A DNA stretch of 49,996 nucleotides from contig JAKATH010000010.1 in assembly GCA_021828055.1 (NCBI GenBank), positions 1-49,996 of the forward strand, written 5' to 3'. This document shows positions 42,387-49,996 of this stretch, piece by piece. Source of the DNA: Actinomycetes bacterium (lineage in GTDB: Bacteria; Actinomycetota; Acidimicrobiia; Acidimicrobiales; RAAP-2). Within the stretch, counting starts at the first letter, position 1; every line of letters begins with the position of its first letter. The notes beneath the pieces were generated by a model, which did not search any database, was not told the origin of the DNA, and saw nothing but the letters and a program-made list of their open reading frames with translations. A program made the translations under genes and the position numbers.

Positions 42387-44399
42387 ATGACCAGGCAGGC
42401 GAACCCGCCCCCCAAGGGCGACAAGCCGATTCCGACCGCCCCGCCGCCCCCTCCGGCCTGGCGCCACTGGCTGTGGCTCATCGCCCTCGTCCTTTTCATC
42501 GGCCTCTTCTTCGTGCTCCCCTCCACGCGCAAGACACCGACGGTGACACTGACGTACAGCAGCTTCGTGAAGGACGTGGCGGCCAAGCAGGTGAAGACGA
42601 TCACGATCACGTCCAGTGGTTCGGCATCGGGAACGTTGAGGAGCGGCAAGCGCTACACCACGGTGATCCCTCTCTCGCTCGCGGGACCCTCCCTCCTTGC
42701 CCAGCTCGAGAAGGAGGGCGTCCAGATCACCGCGACAGCCTCCACGACCTCGTTCGGCGACGAGGTGCTCACCTGGCTCATCCTGCTCCTGCCGTTCCTC
42801 ATCGTCGGCTGGCTGTGGGTGCGGCTGTCACGCCGGGGAGGGGTCGGCGGCCTCCAGGGCGTGACCGGGGTCGGGAGGTCCAGGGCGAAGCTCTTCGACG
42901 CGGACCGTCCGTCGACGACGTTCGCGGACGTCGCGGGTTACGAGGGTGCCAAACGGGAGATCGCGGAGGTCGTGGAATTCCTGAGGAGCCCCGAGCGCTA
43001 CCGGCTGGCCGGCGCGGTCGCGCCCCGAGGGGTCCTCATGGTCGGGCCGCCGGGCACCGGCAAGACGCTGCTCGCGCGGGCCGTCGCGGGGGAGGCGTCC
43101 GTGCCCTTCTTCTCGGTGACCGGGTCCAGCTTCGTCGAGATGTTCGTCGGGGTCGGAGCGGCCCGGGTGCGCGACCTGTTCGCAGAGGCTCGCAAGCGCG
43201 CGCCGGCGATCATCTTCGTCGACGAGGTCGACGCGATCGGGCAGCGGCGGAGCGGTGCGGGGGCGATCGTCTCAAACGACGAGCGAGAGCAGACGTTGAA
43301 CCAGCTCCTGTCCGAGATGGACGGCTTCGACCCGTCCGAAGGGATCGTCGTCCTTGGCGCGACCAACCGGCCCGAGATCCTCGATCCGGCCCTCCTCCGC
43401 CCGGGGCGGTTCGACCGTCAGGTCACCATCCCACTGCCGACGTTGACCGAGCGAGTGGCGATCCTCAAGGTGCACGCCCGTGACAAGCGGCTGGGGCCGA
43501 GCGTCGATCTCGACGTGGTCGCGCGCGGGACGCCCGGGTTCTCGGGGGCGGATCTCGCCAACCTGATGAACGAGGCGGCGATCGTGGCGGTGCGGCACAA
43601 CCGCAACGTCTTGGACTCCTCCGATTTCGACGAAGCGCGTGATCGGCTGATCCTCGGCCGCAGGGAAGGCTCGAACGTGCTCCTCCCGGACGAGAAGCAC
43701 TCGGTCGCCGTGCACGAGGCCGGCCACGCGCTCGTCGCCGCCTACAGCCCGAAGGCCGATCCCGTCGCCAAGATCACGATCCTCCCGGCGGGCCAGGCGC
43801 TCGGCGTGACCGAGCAGCTCCCGTTCGTCGAGCGCCATCTCTACGGCGAGGACTACCTCAACGACATGCTGGCCGTCCGCCTCGGCGGTCGAGCCGCCGA
43901 GCTGGTGGAGCTCGGCCAGGGGTCGACGGGCGCAGCCAACGACCTCGCGTCGGCGACCGAGCTCGCCATCAAGATGGTGCGCGAGTTCGGGCTGTCCAAG
44001 GAGTTGGGCCCGGTCGGCTACCCGCAGGGAGGCTCCGCGTTCCTCGGCAGCGGCGGCCCGGCGCTGTCGAGCCGCCCGTACGCCGAGGAGACCCAAGCCA
44101 AGATCGACGCGCAGGTGGCTGCGCTCCTGTCGCAGGCAGAGAGGCGCGCAGTCGGTCTGCTCACTCAGCACCGCGAGCAGCTCGAGCAGCTGGCGGAGCT
44201 CCTGATGGCGAACGAGACGCTGGACGGCTCCGCGGTCTACCGGATCGCCGGCGTTCCCCAACCGGTGTCGGCCCCAGAGGGGGAGCCGGGCTTGGAGCCC
44301 GTGAAGATGCGGCGCGCGGGCCAGTCAGGCGTGACGCCGGCTCCCGCGTCTGCGTCGGCGGCCGTCCAGCTCACGGTCGACGAGGACATGGCCGAGTAG
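42387..44399 (+). CDS. ftsH: ATP-dependent zinc metalloprotease FtsH
   Basis: A protein of 670 aa, normal for the family. After a Pro-rich N-terminus, one membrane helix (about 28-45), an extracytoplasmic segment and a second helix (129-146) anchor it. The AAA+ domain has Walker A GPPGTGKT (220-227), Walker B IIFVDE (275-280) and the second region of homology [19 protein letters not shown] (325-343). The zinc site HEAGH is at 443-447, with a downstream acidic ligand in the helix after ARLGGRAAE-like sequence. It degrades membrane and some soluble proteins. The ATG at 42387 follows GAGGAGGAG by 7 nt. It is complete, and nothing links it functionally to its neighbours. Confidence 0.95.
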   Translation: MTRQANPPPKGDKPIPTAPPPPPAWRHWLWLIALVLFIGLFFVLPSTRKTPTVTLTYSSFVKDVAAKQVKTITITSSGSASGTLRSGKRYTTVIPLSLAGPSLLAQLEKEGVQITATASTTSFGDEVLTWLILLLPFLIVGWLWVRLSRRGGVGGLQGVTGVGRSRAKLFDADRPSTTFADVAGYEGAKREIAEVVEFLRSPERYRLAGAVAPRGVLMVGPPGTGKTLLARAVAGEASVPFFSVTGSSFVEMFVGVGAARVRDLFAEARKRAPAIIFVDEVDAIGQRRSGAGAIVSNDEREQTLNQLLSEMDGFDPSEGIVVLGATNRPEILDPALLRPGRFDRQVTIPLPTLTERVAILKVHARDKRLGPSVDLDVVARGTPGFSGADLANLMNEAAIVAVRHNRNVLDSSDFDEARDRLILGRREGSNVLLPDEKHSVAVHEAGHALVAAYSPKADPVAKITILPAGQALGVTEQLPFVERHLYGEDYLNDMLAVRLGGRAAELVELGQGSTGAANDLASATELAIKMVREFGLSKELGPVGYPQGGSAFLGSGGPALSSRPYAEETQAKIDAQVAALLSQAERRAVGLLTQHREQLEQLAELLMANETLDGSAVYRIAGVPQPVSAPEGEPGLEPVKMRRAGQSGVTPAPASASAAVQLTVDEDMAE

Positions 44400-44459
44400 G
44401 GGGGCAGCGAGAAGCGCGCCCTGGAGGCGCTGCCGGCGAGCCTGCGGCGGAGCAAGGAT

Positions 44460-46169
44460 GTGCGGGTGCTCCCGGTGCCGAGGGACTGGTCCGATCTCAG
44501 CCCTGCCTGGATGAGCGCGGCGCTCAGCCGGCGGCATCCCGGCCTCGTCGTACGCGACGTGCGGGTCGGAGCGGTGGAGCAGGGCACCAACACGAGGGCA
44601 CGCGTCGCCCTCTCGGTCGCCGGGGACGAGGGTCCATCCTCGGTGTTCGTGAAGGGGCCCGGGAGGCCCTCGCACCGCATGGCGCTCATCGTGCTGGGCG
44701 CGCTCGCGACCGAAGCGAAGCTCGCGGACGCGGGCGTGAGCCTTCCGCTCGTGCACCCGGTCTTCTACGGCGGCGGGGTGGATTGGCGGCGCGCGGCGTC
44801 GGTTGTCGTCAGCGAGGACGTGGTGGCCGCGGGTGGCCGGCCACAGGACGCACGGGCCCCGCTCAGCGTGGAGGTGGTCCGCTCGGGCTTGCGGGGTCTC
44901 GCCGCGCTGCACGCGACGTACTGGGGGCGCCCGGTTCCCGCACCTCTCGGTCACCTCCGCGCGTGGCGCCTCGGACCTGCGTGGGGACTGGTCTCGGTCA
45001 CCAGCCTGGCGCGGGGGCTGCGCCGCGCCGCGGACGCCGACGGAAGGCCCCTCTCCCTGCCCAAGGAGGTCGGGGCTCGCGCGCTCGGCGACCAGTTCCG
45101 GCGCAGCGCCGCCGTGGTGGCGTCGGGCCCTCGGACCGTGCTCCACGGCGACCCCCATCCGGGCAACGTCTACACGACGGCGGAGGGGCGGACCGGCTTC
45201 TTCGACTGGCAGCTCGCGCGGCTCGGCCAATGGTCGCACGACGTGGGCTACTTCCTCGCGGGCTCGCTCGACGTCGAGGACCGGCGGCGCCACGAGCGCG
45301 AGCTGCTCGCCGCGTACCTCGACGCGCTGGCTCGTGCCGGCGTCCGCGCCCCGTCGCTCGACGTGGCGTGGAGCCGATATCGGGGAACGCCGGCATTCGG
45401 CCTCGCGACGTGGCTGCACACGCTGTCGTTCGGCACGTTCCAGCGAGCCGATGTCTGCATGGCGACGATCCGCCGGTTCGCAGCCGCCTACGTGGACCTC
45501 GGGACCGCTCGCTCTGACGTCGCCGCGCCTCGAGACCGGCGGTCCCCGTGCCGCCCTCGGCGTCGAGGTGTGGAGGATACTGGCGCGGTGGACGCCGGCG
45601 ACCTCGACCAAGACCCGCTCCACCAGCTGGACGAGTGGCTCGGAGCCGCACGCGCTGGCGGTGAGCCCATGCCCGAGGCCATGTGCGTCGCGACGGCGAG
45701 CCGCGACGGCGAGCCTTCGGCACGTTACGTGCTCATGCGAGGGCGCGACGAAGGCGTCGTCTTCTACACCGACTACGGGAGCGACAAGGCGAAGGACCTC
45801 GAGGACAACCCGCGCGCGTCGGCGGTCTTCCATTGGCACCTCCCGCTCCACCGGCAGGTGAGGATCGGGGGCACGGTCGTGAGGACCACCGCCGAAGAGT
45901 CGGACCGGTACTGGGAGACTCGGCCGCCGGCGTCGAGGAGGAGCGCGGTCGCCTCTCGCCAGAGCGCAGTCGTCGGGTCCAGACGGGACCTCGAGGCGGC
46001 GGTCGCAGCGCTCGGCGGCACCGAACCCGCGCGGCCGGACCGGTGGGGCGGTTACCGGCTGCTCCCGTCCACGATCGAGTTCTGGGAAGAGGGGGCGAAC
46101 CGGCTGCACGACCGGCTCAGGTACCGGCGCGACGGGGACGGATGGCGGGTCGACCGGTTGTCTCCGTGA
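44460..46169 (+). CDS. Aminoglycoside-phosphotransferase-like kinase fused in frame to a pyridoxamine 5'-phosphate oxidase-like domain
   Basis: A single open frame of 569 aa. Residues 1-350 form an APH/choline-kinase-type domain: VLHGDPHPGNVYTT (catalytic HxDxxxxN) and GFFDWQLARLGQWSHDVGYF (metal-binding DxQ-like). Residues about 378-569 form a PNPOx/PdxH-like flavin oxidase: DQDPLHQLDEWLGAARAGG, MCVATASRDGEPSARYVLMR, VFYTDYGSDKAKDLEDNPRA and the C-terminal RWGGYRLLPSTIEFWEEGAN. No stop lies between; the join is an Arg-rich stretch (45530-45587). A GTG at 45588, after GGAGG and GATACT, could start a separate PdxH of 193 aa. The first GTG at 44460 follows CGGAG. It could be a true bifunctional vitamin B6 enzyme or two overlapping genes. 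Confidence 0.75.
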   Translation: MRVLPVPRDWSDLSPAWMSAALSRRHPGLVVRDVRVGAVEQGTNTRARVALSVAGDEGPSSVFVKGPGRPSHRMALIVLGALATEAKLADAGVSLPLVHPVFYGGGVDWRRAASVVVSEDVVAAGGRPQDARAPLSVEVVRSGLRGLAALHATYWGRPVPAPLGHLRAWRLGPAWGLVSVTSLARGLRRAADADGRPLSLPKEVGARALGDQFRRSAAVVASGPRTVLHGDPHPGNVYTTAEGRTGFFDWQLARLGQWSHDVGYFLAGSLDVEDRRRHERELLAAYLDALARAGVRAPSLDVAWSRYRGTPAFGLATWLHTLSFGTFQRADVCMATIRRFAAAYVDLGTARSDVAAPRDRRSPCRPRRRGVEDTGAVDAGDLDQDPLHQLDEWLGAARAGGEPMPEAMCVATASRDGEPSARYVLMRGRDEGVVFYTDYGSDKAKDLEDNPRASAVFHWHLPLHRQVRIGGTVVRTTAEESDRYWETRPPASRRSAVASRQSAVVGSRRDLEAAVAALGGTEPARPDRWGGYRLLPSTIEFWEEGANRLHDRLRYRRDGDGWRVDRLSP

Positions 46170-46196
46170 CCCGGGGGCGCCGGCGCCCGCGCCGTC

Positions 46197-46760
46197 TCAT
46201 GCGGTCTGCAAGTGGTGCCGGTAGAGGGAGAGGGTCGACGGGTCGAAGGCGACGAGGACCACCTCCCGTACGACGGCGCTGCGCAACGACCTGAGCGTGC
46301 GCACTGCGATGCCCGCAGCGAGCTCGGGTGGGAATCCGTAGACGCCCGTAGCGATCGCGGGGAAGGCGATGGAACGGGCACCGAGGGACTCGGCCACCTC
46401 GAAGGAGCGTCGGTAGCACGACGCGAGCACAGCTCGCTCGCCGCGGCCGCCGCCGTTCCACACCGGGCCGACCGTGTGCACGATCCAGCGCGCGCGGAGC
46501 CCGAAGCCCGGCGTCGCCTTGGCGTCGCCCGGCTCGCAGCCGCCGAGCGCACGGCATGCCGCTCGGAGTGTCGCGGCTCGGGCGGCGCGGTGGATGGCGC
46601 CGTCGACTCCTGCGCCGCCCGCCAACGCTCGGTTGGCGGCGTTCACCACGGCGTCGACTTGCATCGTCGTGACGTCGCCGAGGACCGCGATGATCCTCGG
46701 GGCGGGAAACCCGGCACTCTGTCCGGCGCCGCCGCGGTCGTGGTCTTCGCCGGTGCTCAT
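46197..46760 (-). CDS. Macro-domain protein (ADP-ribose binding/deacetylase type)
   Basis: A protein of 187 aa. The macro domain starts IIAVLGDVTTMQVDAVVNAA and continues NRALAGGAGVDGAIHRAAR, WIVHTVGPVWNGGGRGERAV and IAFPAIATGVYGFPPE, all positions that form the ADP-ribose pocket. The pattern matches the MacroD/YmdB subgroup, which removes O-acetyl or mono-ADP-ribose. The ATG at 46760 overlaps the stop of the upstream transporter gene (ATGA), so the two are co-translated. Its target is unknown. Confidence 0.85.
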   Translation of the reverse strand: MSTGEDHDRGGAGQSAGFPAPRIIAVLGDVTTMQVDAVVNAANRALAGGAGVDGAIHRAARAATLRAACRALGGCEPGDAKATPGFGLRARWIVHTVGPVWNGGGRGERAVLASCYRRSFEVAESLGARSIAFPAIATGVYGFPPELAAGIAVRTLRSLRSAVVREVVLVAFDPSTLSLYRHHLQTA

Positions 46761-47653
46761 CGCGTCGTGACCCCGCCCGGGGGCCTCGCGCGCCTGGCGG
46801 CAGGTGGTGGCGACCGGGAGGCGAGGTAGCAGCCCCCGAGGATGAGCACGAACCCTGCGGCCGTCCCGGGGCCGAAGGGCTCGCCGAGCGCTGCCACGCC
46901 GAGGACGACGGCGACCGCCGGGTTCACGTACGTGACCAGCGTCGCGCGCATGGCGCCGACCTCGCCGATGAGGGAGAAGAAGAGCAGGAACCCGACGGCG
47001 GTGCAGACGACGGTGAGGGTGACGGCCGACTCGACGACGGAGGCCGACAGAGGCCTGGCGGGGAGCTCCACCAGCGCCGCAGGCGCGTACCCGATCGCGC
47101 AGAGCAACGCCGCACACGCGATCACCCCGATCGGCGGCACGCCGCGCAGGCGGTGGTCGACCACCCAGGGACCGATTGCGTACCCGACGACGACCGCGCC
47201 GAGGGACAGGACGGAGAGGAGGTGGCTGCCTGCGACCGAGAAGCCGACCAGCACGCCCACGCCCAGGACGCCCACGACGAGCCCGGCCACGCGTCGAGGG
47301 TCGATCTGCTCGGAGCGCGTCAGCCAGGCGAGGACCGCTGCGACGAGCGGCACGGCAGCGACGAGGAGCCCGCTGAGCGAGCTCGGGAGCCTCCGTTCGG
47401 CGTTGAACAGGAAGACCCACGGCACGGCGAGCTCGGCGGCGGTGAAGAGCAGCACCGCGCGCCAGCGCCGGATCGCCGGGACGAGGGCCCCCCGCGCGGC
47501 CGCGAGCGGCACCAGGACGAGCGAGGCTCCGCCCGTGCGGATGAAGACGAGCAACGGGGGGCTGATCTCCCGCACCGAGATCTTGATGAGCAGGTAGGGA
47601 AGCCCCCAGATGACGCCGACCGCGACGAAGTACGCCCAGCCGCGTCGCGTCAT
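46757..47653 (-). CDS. EamA-family (drug/metabolite) transporter
   Basis: A membrane protein of 298 aa with ten predicted helices arranged as two EamA halves. It begins GWAYFVAVGVIWGLPYLLIK and has the conserved PxxLxxxR element in ISPPLLVFIRTGGASLVLVP; the second half contains YVNPAVAVVLGVAALGEPF, the canonical EamA repeat ending. Members usually export amino acids or other metabolites. The start is the ATG at 47653. It is in an operon with the macro-domain gene downstream. Confidence 0.86.
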   Translation of the reverse strand: MTRRGWAYFVAVGVIWGLPYLLIKISVREISPPLLVFIRTGGASLVLVPLAAARGALVPAIRRWRAVLLFTAAELAVPWVFLFNAERRLPSSLSGLLVAAVPLVAAVLAWLTRSEQIDPRRVAGLVVGVLGVGVLVGFSVAGSHLLSVLSLGAVVVGYAIGPWVVDHRLRGVPPIGVIACAALLCAIGYAPAALVELPARPLSASVVESAVTLTVVCTAVGFLLFFSLIGEVGAMRATLVTYVNPAVAVVLGVAALGEPFGPGTAAGFVLILGGCYLASRSPPPAARRARPPGGVTTR

Positions 47654-47675
47654 CGGACCGGCGGGCCGAGTGCGC

Positions 47676-48140
47676 TCAGGCGCGCACCCGAGGCGCCTGG
47701 AACCGGGCCACCGAGAACCCGAGCAGCACCGGGATGTCGACCGCGAAGACGACGAGCGACACGGTGAGGAGGGCGAGCATCGTGCCGCGCGTCCCGTCGT
47801 AGACGAAGACGAACTCGAGGATGCCGGCGATCACCAGGTAGGCCAGGGACGCCCACTTCACGACGACGAAGAAGGAGTTCCAGGCGAACTGCCGGAGCCG
47901 GACGACCATGACGACCGCCAGCAGCAAGCCTGCCCCCGCCGCGGCGACCAGAGCGACGGCTGGGGCGAGCGGTGCGCGGCGCGGCAGGTACGCGGCGAGG
48001 TAGATCCCGCTGGTCAGGACGAGCGCCATGGAGGAGACGCACGTGAGCGGGATCGGTGGTCTGCCGGCGAACGCGTCGTGCGGCGCGGCGGGGGCATTGC
48101 CGGCGTGAGCGTCTGCCAGGTGCATCTCGGTGACGTCCAT
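47676..48140 (-). CDS. Four-helix membrane protein, function unknown
   Basis: A protein of 154 aa from the ATG at 48140, which is preceded by GGAGGAACGGAC. The first 30 residues contain several His and Asp (TEMHLADAHAGNAPAAPHDA), possibly a metal-binding tail. Four hydrophobic segments follow (about 35-50, 57-77, 88-108 and 115-140). It lies 11 nt downstream of another membrane-protein gene and 22 nt before the EamA gene, so the minus-strand group may be one operon. The family is not recognised. Confidence 0.65.
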   Translation of the reverse strand: MDVTEMHLADAHAGNAPAAPHDAFAGRPPIPLTCVSSMALVLTSGIYLAAYLPRRAPLAPAVALVAAAGAGLLLAVVMVVRLRQFAWNSFFVVVKWASLAYLVIAGILEFVFVYDGTRGTMLALLTVSLVVFAVDIPVLLGFSVARFQAPRVRA

Positions 48141-48151
48141 GTCCGTTCCTC

Positions 48152-48778
48152 CTACCCGGTCGCGAGCCGGGACATGATGACGAGCGTCGCGATCTGCATC
48201 GTGCCCGTCACCCCGGCCGAATAGATGAACCGTCGCATCAGCCGTCCGATCAGCTCGCCGTTGGGCTGCGGCTTCCGGAGCTCGAAGAGCACCGCAAGGT
48301 TGGCGGGTTCGAGGATCCCGATCGCGACGATCGCCATCACCGCCACGATGACCATCGACGCAACGAGCCATCCGTGCTCCGGGTAGGCGGTCGAGAGGTT
48401 GCCGAGGTGCCGGGCGAGCTGCCATCCGGCGCCCAGGGTGCAGACGACCAGCGTGGGCATCAGGACGACCATCTTCGGCATGAGCCGCTTCGAGAACTCC
48501 ATGCGCGCGGGGATCGACATCTTGCCCATGATCGGTCCGATCACGAACCCGAGGAAGAGGTCGATCGCCGTCCACAAACCCCCGCCGGCCACGTGAAAGA
48601 AGTCGATCGCCCAGAGCCAGTTGCCCGCGATCGCGACCACGAGCAGCACGAGCACCGTGCCCACCACCGGCAGCGCGCGCAACGGGACGATCTGGTACGA
48701 GGCTGTCTCTCGCGCCCCGGATGAAGGGGGCACCACCCCTGCGCCCTCCGGCGCGAGCCCTGCCTTGGCCAGTGCCAC
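48152..48778 (-). CDS. Membrane protein, CopD/DUF2269-like
   Basis: A protein of 208 aa from the GTG at 48778, placed 7 nt after GGGAGGG. An N-terminal soluble part of about 40 residues is followed by membrane helices. The stretch IDFFHVAGGGLWTAIDLFLG keeps the His and small-residue pattern of CopD- or DUF2269-type proteins, and ARMEFSKRLMPKMVVLMPTL and VVAIAGNWLW bracket it. It may coordinate a metal or haem through its histidines. It is divergent from the SDR gene at 48891 and co-directional with 47676. The assignment is tentative. Confidence 0.55.
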   Translation of the reverse strand: MALAKAGLAPEGAGVVPPSSGARETASYQIVPLRALPVVGTVLVLLVVAIAGNWLWAIDFFHVAGGGLWTAIDLFLGFVIGPIMGKMSIPARMEFSKRLMPKMVVLMPTLVVCTLGAGWQLARHLGNLSTAYPEHGWLVASMVIVAVMAIVAIGILEPANLAVLFELRKPQPNGELIGRLMRRFIYSAGVTGTMQIATLVIMSRLATG

Positions 48779-48890
48779 CGCCGCGCCCTCCCTCGCTGAC
48801 CGGTGTGCCGTGCGTGGCCGCCCACGAGCACGAGGGACGCACCGGACGTGTTCGGCTGCAACGATACACACGGGACGGCGAGGAGGGCGT

Positions 48891-49697
48891 ATGGCTGGAG
48901 ATATTCCTCGGCTCGACGATCGCCGGGTCGTCGTGACCGGCGCGACGAGCGGTCTCGGGGCGGCGATGGCGGCGGCGCTCGCCGCCGCTGGCGCGTCGGT
49001 CGGCGTGGCCGCGCGCCCCGGCCCGCGCCTCGACGAGGCGGTGGCCCGGCTCAGCAGGTCGGGATCCGCCGTCGCCGTCCCCGTCGACGTGCGTGACGCC
49101 GACTCGGTGACGCTCGCGGCTCGCGAAGCGATCGTGCGCCTGGGCCGCGTGGACATGGTGGTCAACAACGCAGGGATCGGCATGCGGACGGTCAACCCGC
49201 GGTTCTTGGAGCACCCCCAGCCTTTCTTCGAGGTGGACCCGGCGTCGTTCGACGACGTCGTCGCCACGAACCTGGGCGGCTATTTCCTCGTCGCGCGGGC
49301 GTTCGTGCTCCACTTCCTCGAGGCGGGGGCGGGGCGGTTCGTGAACGTCTCGGTGAACCGAGAGACGATGGCAAGACGCGGTTTCGTGCCCTACGGACCC
49401 TCCCGTGCCGCCTCGGAGTCGCTCAGCGCGATCATGACCGAGGACCTGCGGCCTTTCGGGATAGCGGTGAACGTGCTCCTGCCCGGAGGCGCCACCGAGA
49501 GCGGGATGATCCCCGACGGCGTGCCTGCCGACCGCCGGCGCGGCATGCTGCCGGCCGAGGTCATGGGACCGCCGGCGGTCTTCCTGGCGTCCTCGGAGGC
49601 CGACGGCCTCACCGGTGCCCGGATCGTGGCCAAGGAGTTCGACGCCTGGCTCGCCCGCTACCACGCGCGCCGGGAGGCCGGCCGCGGCCCTTCGTGA
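48891..49697 (+). CDS. Short-chain dehydrogenase/reductase with Arg in place of the catalytic Lys
   Basis: A protein of 268 aa; the ATG at 48891 follows GAGGAGGG. The Rossmann motif TGATSGLG (16-23) and VNNAG are intact, and Ser154 and Tyr168 are in place. However, the normal YxxxK reads YGPSR, so Arg172 replaces the Lys that lowers the Tyr pKa. The substrate loop FLEHPQPFFEVDPASFDDVV is longer than usual. Arg may allow weak activity or change the reaction. Alternatively, the protein may bind a nucleotide without catalysis. It is followed 45 nt later by the phosphatase gene. Confidence 0.82.
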   Translation: MAGDIPRLDDRRVVVTGATSGLGAAMAAALAAAGASVGVAARPGPRLDEAVARLSRSGSAVAVPVDVRDADSVTLAAREAIVRLGRVDMVVNNAGIGMRTVNPRFLEHPQPFFEVDPASFDDVVATNLGGYFLVARAFVLHFLEAGAGRFVNVSVNRETMARRGFVPYGPSRAASESLSAIMTEDLRPFGIAVNVLLPGGATESGMIPDGVPADRRRGMLPAEVMGPPAVFLASSEADGLTGARIVAKEFDAWLARYHARREAGRGPS

Positions 49698-49729
49698 GCC
49701 GCCAGCATCGAGCCGAGGGACTCGTCGCG

Positions 49730-49735
49730 TAGTCT
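49730..49735 (+). promoter_or_regulatory. Leaderless -10 box of the phosphatase gene
   Basis: TAGTCT ends 7 nt before the ATG at 49743. Confidence 0.45.
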
Positions 49736-49742
49736 CGCGGTG

Positions 49743-49996
49743 ATGGAGCTGCTGGTGGTCCGGCACGCGCATGCCGGTGCCAAGGACCGCTGGAGCGGCG
49801 AGGACCGGCTCCGACCCCTGAGCGATCGAGGGCGAACGGAGGCGCTCGCGCTCGTCGGCATCCTCACCCCCTACGAGCCGGTCAGGGTCGTCTCGAGCCC
49901 GCTCGTGCGCTGCCTCCAGACCGTCGGCCCGCTCGCCGCCCATTTGGGGCTCGCGGTCGAGCAGTCCGAAGCGCTCGGCCCGCAAGCCGATCGCGA
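49743..49996 (+). CDS. Histidine phosphatase (SixA-like), partial
   Basis: The first 84 residues of a gene cut by the right edge. LLVVRHAHAG carries the RHG-type phospho-acceptor His, here RHA, and RPLSDRGRTEALALV followed by VVSSPLVRCLQTV is the usual SixA/phosphohistidine-phosphatase pattern (SSPLxRxxQT). In actinobacteria such domains may also be fused to Nudix hydrolases, which cannot be checked here because the C-terminus is missing. Confidence 0.82.
   Translation, partial: MELLVVRHAHAGAKDRWSGEDRLRPLSDRGRTEALALVGILTPYEPVRVVSSPLVRCLQTVGPLAAHLGLAVEQSEALGPQADR

Overview
The window is about 70% G+C, uses many GTG starts, and carries actinobacterial-type genes: a cell-wall-binding-repeat secreted protein, a phosphodiester-glycosidase lipoprotein and FtsH. 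At least seven genes have a TANNNT -10 box only 6-9 nt before the start codon, as expected for leaderless transcripts. A high-GC actinobacterium is the best reading; Acidimicrobiia would fit, but I cannot prove the lineage from sequence alone. I saw no rRNA, tRNA, transposase or CRISPR array.

Layout. 1-6000 is a patchwork: a small membrane protein, a frameshifted remnant, protocatechuate 4,5-dioxygenase ligA-ligB on the minus strand, a membrane-anchored protein divergent from a glycosidase-like lipoprotein, a frameshifted GNAT remnant and about 850 bp without a convincing gene. 6104-30419 is one large catabolic island. It is bracketed by the pieces of a branched-chain-amino-acid-type (LIV) ABC transporter: the binding protein at the left end and livG-livF-livH-livM, convergent, at the right end. 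Between them lie a TetR regulator, an aconitase/LeuCD-type hydro-lyase, a DRE-TIM (LeuA/HMGL-type) synthase, two 2-oxoacid:ferredoxin oxidoreductases (IorAB-type and KorABC-type), a CoA-transferase, enoyl-CoA hydratase, SDR, DUF35 protein and thiolase resembling the bbs (benzylsuccinate) beta-oxidation set, a PrpF-type isomerase, and two aryl-CoA ligases (PaaK-type and benzoate-CoA-ligase-type). Most genes in 12257-24995 overlap or nearly touch, implying co-transcription. The likely job is import of an aromatic or branched acid, its conversion through 2-oxoacids and CoA thioesters, and thiolytic cleavage to central intermediates. The exact substrate is not determined.

30420-36000 holds a secreted beta-helix/cell-wall-binding protein with unusual ACA-rich threonine coding, a zinc-ribbon membrane protein, a decayed region and a methyltransferase. 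36017-38844 is a molybdate/tungstate-type ABC transporter with permease and ATPase fused. 38980-41704 pairs a D-2-hydroxyglutarate-dehydrogenase-like flavoenzyme with SerA. 41705-42386 contains gene debris, including a DNA-ligase fragment. 42387-49996 has FtsH, a kinase fused in frame to a pyridoxamine-phosphate-oxidase-like domain, a macro-domain protein with an EamA exporter, two membrane proteins, an SDR with an altered active site, and the start of a SixA-like phosphatase.

The most interesting region is the 6104-30419 island. Its combination of LeuA/LeuCD-type chemistry, PrpF, two ferredoxin-linked oxidoreductases physically tied by an IorB-ferredoxin fusion, and a bbs-like module is not a standard pathway I can name.
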